Source: Bacteroidales bacterium (GTDB taxonomy: Bacteria > Bacteroidota > Bacteroidia > Bacteroidales > UBA932). Taken from it: a stretch of 64,000 bases of DNA. Below, in pieces: positions 48,666-56,100 of the stretch. Each line of letters starts with the position of its first letter. The stretch's first letter is position 1. The DNA lies in assembly GCA_017509685.1 (NCBI GenBank), contig JAFWPA010000009.1, positions 1 through 64,000 on the forward strand. Direction: 5' to 3'. Made by a program: the position numbers and the translations under genes. The notes beneath the pieces are model-generated. The model had not been told where the DNA came from. It did not search any database and worked only from the letters and a program-made list of their open reading frames with translations.

Positions 48666-50030
48666 TTACTCGTGAATCTGGAAGATGGCAATGGCAAGCA
48701 GGGCTGCAGGAGCCACGAAGCGGATCAGGAAGAGGATGGTCTTGAGCAGCCAGGCGGGCACGGGATGCGTTCCGCCGTTGGTGATCTCGTCAAACACGGC
48801 GGCCTTGCCCAGCTTCCAGCCGCCAAAGATAACAATCAGCAGTCCGCCAATGAGCATCAGGAAGTCGGCCGAAATGAAGTCGAATAAGTCAAAGATGGTT
48901 TTGCCCAGAACCTTCCAGTTGCTGAGCGGGCCCATGGACAAGGAGCAGAGGCAGCCCAGTATCCAGACGAAGAGGAAGACCACAAACACGGCCACCTTGC
49001 GTTTCATCTTGAACTCTTCTATGCAGAAGGCCACAATCACTTCCAGCATGGAAATGGACGAGGTGAGGGCGGCCAGCAGCAGCGCCACAAAGAAGAAGAT
49101 GGCGATAACGCCTCCCAGCGGCATCTGGCTGAAGATATGCGGCAGCGTTACAAACACCAGGTCGGGGCCTTCTCCGGGGCTGATGCCGAAGGCGAACACG
49201 GCCGGCATGATGGCGCAGCCGGCAATGATGGCAAAGAGCGTATCGGCTATGGCCGTCTGGGAACTCAGCGAGACGATGTTGGCATTTTTCTTCACATAGG
49301 AGCCATAGGTAACGACCATGCAGGAGCCCAGGGACAGCGAGAAGAAGGCTTGTCCCAGTGCAGCCAGGAAGGTTTGAGACGTTACTTTGGACCAGTCGGG
49401 CTGGAACAGGAAACGGATTCCGGGACCGCTGCCGGGAAGGGTCATGGAACGGACGGCGATGCCGATGATGATGAGGAACAGCAGGGGCATCATCACTTTG
49501 GAGAACTTCTCAATTCCGTTCTGCACGCCGGCAATCACGACACCGGCCGTCAGGACCAGGAATACGGTATGGTTGACGATGGGTAGCCAGGTGGCGGTGG
49601 AGAAGGACGAGAACATAGTCTTGAGGCTCTCCGGGCTTCCGTCGGTAAAATCAAATCGGACAGACTTGAAAAGGTATTCCGTACACCAACCTCCCACCAC
49701 AGAGTAGAACGAGATGATGAAGACGCAGCAGATGACGCCCAGGACGCCCACAATGCCCCAGTGAGTGCCGGGGGCCAACTTCTGGAAGGCTTCACGGGCG
49801 CTGGCCTGTCCCCGTCGGCCGATAATGAATTCGGCCAGCATCACCGGCAGGCCGGCCAGGACCACAAAACCCAGGTAGATGAGGATGAAGGCAGCTCCGC
49901 CGTTCTCTCCTACCAGGTAGGGGAATCTCCAGAGGTTGCCCAGGCCCACGGCCGATCCGGCCATAGCCACCAGGACACCGAATGAACTGGCAAACGAATC
50001 GCGTTTTGCGGGTTGGTTGTTGTTTTTCAT
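48666..50030 (-). CDS. Sodium-dependent transporter, SNF family
   Basis: 454 residues from the ATG at 50030 (MKNNNQPAKRDSF). The longer frame to 50102 would overlap the lipoprotein gene. About 11-12 membrane helices. The family signature is clear: VAMAGSAVGLGNLWRFPYLV with the Na1/Na2 sites, GENGGAAF, and later SISMLEVIVAFCIEEF. Bacterial members such as LeuT and TnaT import amino acids or amines with sodium. It follows the third giant lipoprotein by 17 bases and is probably the last gene of that operon. Confidence 0.9.
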   Translation of the reverse strand: MKNNNQPAKRDSFASSFGVLVAMAGSAVGLGNLWRFPYLVGENGGAAFILIYLGFVVLAGLPVMLAEFIIGRRGQASAREAFQKLAPGTHWGIVGVLGVICCVFIISFYSVVGGWCTEYLFKSVRFDFTDGSPESLKTMFSSFSTATWLPIVNHTVFLVLTAGVVIAGVQNGIEKFSKVMMPLLFLIIIGIAVRSMTLPGSGPGIRFLFQPDWSKVTSQTFLAALGQAFFSLSLGSCMVVTYGSYVKKNANIVSLSSQTAIADTLFAIIAGCAIMPAVFAFGISPGEGPDLVFVTLPHIFSQMPLGGVIAIFFFVALLLAALTSSISMLEVIVAFCIEEFKMKRKVAVFVVFLFVWILGCLCSLSMGPLSNWKVLGKTIFDLFDFISADFLMLIGGLLIVIFGGWKLGKAAVFDEITNGGTHPVPAWLLKTILFLIRFVAPAALLAIAIFQIHE

Positions 50031-50047
50031 ATATTTGTCTTTATAGG

Positions 50048-52972
50048 TTACGGATGTACGTGATAAGGGCAGGTTTCGGCAGTATAGCCGGGGTGGGTGC
50101 AAGGCTCGATGCGGGCTTCCGTATGGTACCAGGCGCCATTTTTGCGGCCGGCGCTGACCGGGACAGGGTCTGACCAGTTGCTTCCAATCTTATACCGCAC
50201 CATCACATTGTCCCCGAGTTCCAGTGTGCCGTAGTTGTCATTGTCCCGGCCCGGACCGATGGCTTTGTAATAGAGCTCGTTTTCCCCGGCGTGGGCCTCC
50301 ACGATACCGCCGGTGATGGTGACATCGGCACCTTTGCCGTTCTCGCCGCCGCCGATGCCGGCACCTTCGGATTTACCCCAGGCATAGACTTCGCCCCCGG
50401 AGATATGGATGGTTCCGCTGCTCAATTCTTTAGCCCAATGGTAGCCACCGCCGATACCGGCAGCATCGTCGCCTCCGTAGGCTTTCACAGTGCCGCCATA
50501 GATGTTTACTCCTTTGGGACCTTCGGAGTATTCACCGCCTCCGATGCCTGCACCATTGTCAGCTCCGTGTGCTTCCACGTAGCCGCCATACATGGTAAAG
50601 TAGCCACCGTGGTGGATGGTATAATCGAAATTATTGCCGCAATTACCAGAGCCAATGCCGGCCGCATCCGGACCTCCATAGGCATAGACGGTGCCGCCAT
50701 AGACGGTAAAATTAATAGGGCCTTCTGCCAAGTTGCCACCTCCGATACCTGCGCCGGCACTGCCATCAATGCCTCCGCCATCACCGCCATAGGCCCGGAT
50801 ATCGCCACCATAAATGACAATGTTACCTCCTTTAGCCCAATCGCCACCGCCAATACCGGCTCCATTATCTCCGCCTTTGGCATAGATTGTTCCGCCGTGT
50901 ATTTCAATGAGCCCCGGTCCATCTAAATTAGGCGCATGTGACAAGCCGCTTTCGCTGCCAATGCCGGCGGCAGTTTCCTGGTGCCCGTTGTTGTCGGCAT
51001 GCAATTTACCCATGGAAGGACCGTAGGACTGGACGTGGATATACAGCTTATAAGCGGGGTTCACTATTATGGAATTGACGTTGAGCGTGGCTCCGTCGCA
51101 TAGGACCAGGTGCACGTCGGTGCCATTTACCCGAATGGCGTCCCTGTTGACCGTTCCTCGAACCACGAAGAACTCCGGGTAGCTGCCGGTCATGCCGCCC
51201 ATTCCGAACTCCCCGCTGCCGCCGGTTATAACTTTGTAATCAGCCTCACTTTCAGGAATTGAGCCGAGAGGAATACAATTGGAAAGAGTCTTCTGGGTTT
51301 TGACGACCTGCTTGTTGACATCGTCCCAGCTGCACGCGATGTAATGGAGCGTGGTAAGGACATCCACTTTTGCCTCGCTTTCCGCAGCGGCAACTTGATA
51401 CGCCTCCGGCAAGTTGGAGAAGAAAAGGATGGCGGGATCCACCCCACTGTTATGGGTGCCGAATCCGCTGGTAAACGTGCCGGTATTGTTCTCCATCTGG
51501 ACGCCGATGCTGCTGCCGGAAAGACTGCCGGTAACCGTGATGACGGCATTGGTTTTCAGGAAGAAATCGCTCGGCAGGTTGCCATCGGACGTGTTATCAA
51601 TTACCGTTGTCTTCCCCTGCAAGTTGAGCGTGGCATCGGCGCCCTGCCAGATACCGCCGCCATTCATCATGCAGGAATTGCCGGTAATGGTACAACTGTC
51701 AAGGGTAAGCGTGCCGTAGTTGCAGATGCCGCCTCCGCCGGTAACCGTGGCCCCGTTGCCGTTGAAGGTGACGTTCGTGAGCGTTGCCGTGGCACCCCCG
51801 TAGTTGAAAAGACCACCACCGCCCCGTGGCCATTCATGGTCGTGACTGGTGTTATTTGTGATAGCGCCGCCCGTCATAGCGAGCGTGCCCTTGTTCGAAA
51901 TACCACCTCCCCGGTCATCGGCATGATTGTCGCTGATCATAACATTGTTCAGGTTAACGGTGGTATTGGTCTCAATATCCAGGGCTCCGCCATTGCCACC
52001 CCAGCCGCCGGTGACAGTACCGCTGCTGAGGTTAAGCGTAGAACCGTTACGCACCACGATGGCCTGGCTTCCACGAGATGTGCAGCCACGATTCAGCGTA
52101 AAGCCGTCCATATCAATGGTTACCGTCTTGCTGTCTTTGATTTCCAGCAGATTGGCAATGGCAATGTCGTTCGCAAAGAGAATCTGCGCGTCATTGATTT
52201 TTACAGCCGTTGTCAGTTCGGACTCGTTATGAACGACAACAATACCCGTCTTCGAAAGTATTGCCGTAATGTTGTAGTAGCTGCCGGCCGAAAGCGAAAC
52301 ACCGCTTTTATTGAGCATGAAGACCTCGTCCTCAACCAGCGCCTTCAGGGAAATGCTTTGGGAGGAAAGGGCCGGAACGGCCACATAGAATTCGCTTTGG
52401 GCCGAGGCCGGGGTTACCCGGATGACCTGATCCGGGAGGGTTATCATCAGAGCGCTGGCACTGATATCGGCCGTGTTGTCCGCGTTCCTTAAATCGAACT
52501 TGACAATCGCCTGCTGGTTCTGGAAAGAAGCCTGGGTGGTTGTAACTGCTGACCCTACAATTTTGCTGACCGTGACATTTGCGACGGCGTAGTCGCAGTG
52601 AGTGGCAATATAGTTAAGGGTGCCGTCCTGGCTGGCATAGCTGGGACTCAGGAACCGGAGCGTGAACTTATCATCATCCTTGATCTCACCCTTAATCTCG
52701 CCGGTAAGCGTGGTGCTCTGGCCGGCAGTCTGGGCCGTGAGCGTACCCAAAAGGAGTTCTCCTCTGAACACGCGAACCGTCTCTCCTTCGGCCCAGGTGG
52801 CCTTCAGGGCGGTACCGTCTATATTCAGCGCCTTGGTATCCTTGCCAGCCGGAACGGATAGCGTGTAGGTGAGTGCTTCCTGTACAGGCTGTTCAAGCTG
52901 CACGGGAACATCCGCCTCCTTGGCACAGGAGAAGAGAAGGACAAGGGTTATAAGAGATAAAAACTTCTTCAT
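50048..52972 (-). CDS. Giant repeat lipoprotein C (third of three)
   Basis: 974 residues from the ATG at 52972 (MKKFLSLITLVLLFSC). Four parts are visible. A fimbrillin-like head lies at about 20-245 (DTKALNIDGTALKATWAEGE, SYYNITAILS). A Pmp-like beta-helix spans 255-500, with GGGI and TITGN turns (GGNGGALDIETNTTVNLNNV, DDRGGGIS). A spacer follows at 500-690. The tail holds seven copies of the IxGGxVxAxGGxxAGIGGG unit. The chain ends THPGYTAETCPYHVHP, with Cys and His suggestive of metal binding. It is probably a surface adhesin or matrix protein. It is followed by the SNF transporter. Confidence 0.7.
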   Translation of the reverse strand: MKKFLSLITLVLLFSCAKEADVPVQLEQPVQEALTYTLSVPAGKDTKALNIDGTALKATWAEGETVRVFRGELLLGTLTAQTAGQSTTLTGEIKGEIKDDDKFTLRFLSPSYASQDGTLNYIATHCDYAVANVTVSKIVGSAVTTTQASFQNQQAIVKFDLRNADNTADISASALMITLPDQVIRVTPASAQSEFYVAVPALSSQSISLKALVEDEVFMLNKSGVSLSAGSYYNITAILSKTGIVVVHNESELTTAVKINDAQILFANDIAIANLLEIKDSKTVTIDMDGFTLNRGCTSRGSQAIVVRNGSTLNLSSGTVTGGWGGNGGALDIETNTTVNLNNVMISDNHADDRGGGISNKGTLAMTGGAITNNTSHDHEWPRGGGGLFNYGGATATLTNVTFNGNGATVTGGGGICNYGTLTLDSCTITGNSCMMNGGGIWQGADATLNLQGKTTVIDNTSDGNLPSDFFLKTNAVITVTGSLSGSSIGVQMENNTGTFTSGFGTHNSGVDPAILFFSNLPEAYQVAAAESEAKVDVLTTLHYIACSWDDVNKQVVKTQKTLSNCIPLGSIPESEADYKVITGGSGEFGMGGMTGSYPEFFVVRGTVNRDAIRVNGTDVHLVLCDGATLNVNSIIVNPAYKLYIHVQSYGPSMGKLHADNNGHQETAAGIGSESGLSHAPNLDGPGLIEIHGGTIYAKGGDNGAGIGGGDWAKGGNIVIYGGDIRAYGGDGGGIDGSAGAGIGGGNLAEGPINFTVYGGTVYAYGGPDAAGIGSGNCGNNFDYTIHHGGYFTMYGGYVEAHGADNGAGIGGGEYSEGPKGVNIYGGTVKAYGGDDAAGIGGGYHWAKELSSGTIHISGGEVYAWGKSEGAGIGGGENGKGADVTITGGIVEAHAGENELYYKAIGPGRDNDNYGTLELGDNVMVRYKIGSNWSDPVPVSAGRKNGAWYHTEARIEPCTHPGYTAETCPYHVHP
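50245..50910 (-). repeat. GAGIGGG-unit repeats in lipoprotein C
   Basis: Seven in-frame units of about 25-32 codons coding for IxGGxVxAxGGxxxAGIGGG. The last unit differs (ending AIGPG). Coding repeats, approximate limits. Confidence 0.7.
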
Positions 52973-52986
52973 ATTGTATTGACTCT

Positions 52987-55900
52987 TTAATGCTTGTGAT
53001 AGGGACAAGTCTCGGCGGTATAGCCGGGGTGCGTGCAGGGCTCGATGCGGACTCGCGTGCGGTACCAGCACATATCATGACGCTCTACTTCAAGGGCCAT
53101 ACGCTCGGAACTTACCATCATCTGGTCTCCAAGTTCAAGTTGACCGTAGTTGTCGCAACCCTCTCCCGGGCCGATGGCGCGGTAGCCGGTATCGTCCTTC
53201 CCCGCCTGGGCGATGACGGTACCGCCGGTGATAGTGACGTTGCCACCGTTGCCGTCTTCGCCGCCGCCGATGCCAGCACCGCCGTAGCTACCGTAGGCAC
53301 GCACCTCCCCGCCGCTGATGTTGACGGTGGCGCCGTCGGAATCCTCCCCGCCGCCGATGCCCGCGCCGTCTTCACCGCCGTGGGCTTCCACGTAACCGCC
53401 CGTCACGATGAGCGTTCCGCCGTGGCTGCCGCTGCTGCTGTATTCACAACCGCTGCCGATGCCTGCAGCATACTTGCCGCCCTCGGCATAGACATAGCCG
53501 CCGCTCACGGTAACATAGGATCCGTTGGTATCATAGCCGCCGCCGATGCCGGCGCCTCGCACGGAGGCGCCGTAGGCATAGACCTTGCCTCCGGTCACGG
53601 TGAGGGATCCTGTATAGGGAATAGGGTCATCTTTGGTTACACCTGTACCGATACCCGGTCCAGCCGCTTTACCATATGCTTTCACGGTGCCGCCATGGAT
53701 GGTCACATCCGCGCCACTGGTTCCATAACCGGAACCGATGCCGGCCCCTCCTTCATCACCGGTAGCTTCAACATAACCGCCATAAATGGTGATGGTGCCG
53801 CTGTTTTGGGCAAAACTTCCGCTACCGATACCGGCTCCACCCGAAGAATTGCCTCTACCTGTGGCATAGACGCTGCCGCCATAGATGTTCACGATGCCGC
53901 AATCGCCGTTCCAGCCTCCGCCGATACCGGCTCCACCTCCGCCACCTTCACTTCCTGTCTCTCTGCCTCCCTTGGCATGAACGGTACCGCCATAGATGGT
54001 AATGGGTTCGCCATGTGTTTTATGGCTGCGATTCCCGATGCCGGGACCTGCATCACCGCCGTGAACATCAATATCACCTCCGTGAATGACAATCGTGCCG
54101 TTTTCTTTGTCATAATAACCTCCGAGGCCGGCATGGTATTTATGTACATAAACAACGCTACTACCAAACGTATTACTCATCTTGCCGGTATCGTTGGCCT
54201 GTCCATGGATATGAAGGACGTTCGGACTGTTTACGATGAAGAACTCCGCCTTGAGCGAGGCACCGTCGCAGAGGATGAGATGGTATTCTCCGCCACCGTT
54301 CATATAGAGGAAGTCTTTGTACTCGACATCGCTGCCCTTGACCGCATACCAGCCCGGGTCAAGATAGGTATCGCCACTGCCGCCCGTCAGCGTGGTGTAT
54401 TGGTTGGACTCAAGCGTGTGGTAAGCAGCCTCCACGCGCTGGGCGGTTTCGTTCCAGCTGCGCTCCACGTAATAGACGCCGCCTGCGGGGATAACGTCCT
54501 CCAGCAGCCCCTCACCGTCGACGAGTCTCATGCCGATGACAGCCCCTTTGTCAGCGGTGAAGAAACCGGCGGGGTGACCGTCATTATAGGTGGAATAGCC
54601 GCTGGTGAACGAGCCCAGTGTTTCCATGCCTATGTAAACGCGGCTTCCTTCAAGGGCGCCCGTGATGGTAATGACCGTGCCGTCCGCCAGGTAGAGGTTC
54701 GACCTCAAAGCATTCGTTCTCCAGTTGTCGTAAATGATATTCGTTCCACGCATGTTCAGCGTAGAAGCGGCGGAAGTCCAGATACCGGCACCGTTGGCCT
54801 TGGAGGTATTACCGGTGATGGTACAACCCTCCAACGTCAGCGTGCCAAAATTGTCGATACCCCCGCCACCGTACACCTCGGTCTCGTTGCCGGAGATGGT
54901 AACGCCTGTAAGCGTGGCTGTGGAGCCTTCATAGATGAACAGGCCTCCGCCACCGGCAGGGATACCCGATCTATCTCTGCTGACATTATCCGTGATGGCA
55001 CCGCCCGTCATATTAAGCGTGCCGCCACTTCTAATGGAGATGCCGCCGCCACGGTCATCGGCATGGTTGCCGGTGATGGTGACGTTTGTCAGGTTCACGG
55101 TGGCTCCGTTTTCGATATCCAGAGCTCCACCATTGCCACCCCAGCCGCCGGTGACCGTCCCGCCGCAGAGATTGAGCGCGGATCCGGTGCGCACCACGAT
55201 GGCCTGGCTGCCACGGGATGTGCACCCGCGGTCCAGCGTGAAACCATTCATATCAATGGTGATTGTCCTGTTACCTGTGATTTGCAACAGCGCGTTGATG
55301 GAGATGTCATTGGCAAACAGAATCTGGGCTTTGTCGGTCTGTACCGCTGCCGTCAACTCGCTTTCGTTGTGTACCAACGTCGCCTCCGATAGCGTTGCAC
55401 CTATGCTGTAGTATTTGCCCGCTTCCAGCGTAACGCTGTTTTTCAGCAGGGTGTACTGCTTGTCCCCCACCGTCGCCCGCAACGATACAGGCTGGGAGGA
55501 AAGGGCGGGAACCGCCACAAACAGATTGGCCCTGGCATCTGAAGGCGTTACCGTAATGGAAAGATTCGGCACGTTGACTATCAGCGGTTTGGCACTTACA
55601 TTGAGGTTAAAACTCACAATGGCCTGCTGGTTTTCGAATTGGGCCGATGTGGTGGTGACCGTTGTTCCCGCAACGTCTGTCACAGTGACATTTGCCACGG
55701 CATAGTCACAATGGGAGGAAATATATTCAATGGTTCCGTCCTGGCTGGCGTAATCCGGGCTCAGAAACTTGAGCGTGAGTTCATCGTCTTTCGCAATATC
55801 GCCGGTAATCTCCCCCTTGAGCGTGGTGCTGCTCCCGTCTTTTTGGGCTGTAAGCGTGCCCAAAAGGGCATCGGCCTTATAAACGGAGACTTCCTCGCCA

Positions 55901-56097
55901 ATGGCCCAGGTGGCCTTGAGGGCTCCCGATCCGTCAAGAGCCAGCGCTTTGGTATCCGGCCTTTCTCCCTTGCCCGCCTCCACGGTAAGGGTATACGTCT
56001 TTACACCCTGAGCGGGCTGTACAGGGGCCTCCATCTCCTTGGCACAGGAGAGGAGCAGGGCCGTGCTGGCCAGTATGAGGAAAAGAAAGTTTTTCAT
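52987..56097 (-). CDS. Giant repeat lipoprotein B (second of three)
   Basis: 1036 residues with lipoprotein signal MKNFLFLILASTALLLSC. The architecture equals that of its neighbours: head with DTKALALDGSGALKATWAIG and YASQDGTIEYISSHCDYAVAN, Pmp-like helix (GGWGGNGGALDIENGATVNL, SGGTLNMTGGAITDN), spacer, and the longest tail of the three, ten IxGGxVxAxGGxxAGIGGG units. It ends THPGYTAETCPYHKH. The gaps to its neighbours are 14 and 3 bases, so the three genes share a transcript. Recent tandem duplication is evident from near-identical DNA in the helix region and last 60 bases. Confidence 0.7.
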   Translation of the reverse strand: MKNFLFLILASTALLLSCAKEMEAPVQPAQGVKTYTLTVEAGKGERPDTKALALDGSGALKATWAIGEEVSVYKADALLGTLTAQKDGSSTTLKGEITGDIAKDDELTLKFLSPDYASQDGTIEYISSHCDYAVANVTVTDVAGTTVTTTSAQFENQQAIVSFNLNVSAKPLIVNVPNLSITVTPSDARANLFVAVPALSSQPVSLRATVGDKQYTLLKNSVTLEAGKYYSIGATLSEATLVHNESELTAAVQTDKAQILFANDISINALLQITGNRTITIDMNGFTLDRGCTSRGSQAIVVRTGSALNLCGGTVTGGWGGNGGALDIENGATVNLTNVTITGNHADDRGGGISIRSGGTLNMTGGAITDNVSRDRSGIPAGGGGLFIYEGSTATLTGVTISGNETEVYGGGGIDNFGTLTLEGCTITGNTSKANGAGIWTSAASTLNMRGTNIIYDNWRTNALRSNLYLADGTVITITGALEGSRVYIGMETLGSFTSGYSTYNDGHPAGFFTADKGAVIGMRLVDGEGLLEDVIPAGGVYYVERSWNETAQRVEAAYHTLESNQYTTLTGGSGDTYLDPGWYAVKGSDVEYKDFLYMNGGGEYHLILCDGASLKAEFFIVNSPNVLHIHGQANDTGKMSNTFGSSVVYVHKYHAGLGGYYDKENGTIVIHGGDIDVHGGDAGPGIGNRSHKTHGEPITIYGGTVHAKGGRETGSEGGGGGAGIGGGWNGDCGIVNIYGGSVYATGRGNSSGGAGIGSGSFAQNSGTITIYGGYVEATGDEGGAGIGSGYGTSGADVTIHGGTVKAYGKAAGPGIGTGVTKDDPIPYTGSLTVTGGKVYAYGASVRGAGIGGGYDTNGSYVTVSGGYVYAEGGKYAAGIGSGCEYSSSGSHGGTLIVTGGYVEAHGGEDGAGIGGGEDSDGATVNISGGEVRAYGSYGGAGIGGGEDGNGGNVTITGGTVIAQAGKDDTGYRAIGPGEGCDNYGQLELGDQMMVSSERMALEVERHDMCWYRTRVRIEPCTHPGYTAETCPYHKH
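53160..54095 (-). repeat. GAGIGGG-unit repeats in lipoprotein B
   Basis: Ten in-frame units, some with insertions (one reads GSEGGGGGAGIGGG). Approximate limits. Confidence 0.7.
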
Positions 56098-56100
56098 CTG

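Noticed and set aside
52990..55392. An 800-codon plus-strand frame opposite lipoprotein B
   Set aside because: It mirrors the repeats of the real lipoprotein and has an Ala/Asp/Gly-rich composition with no signal or family.
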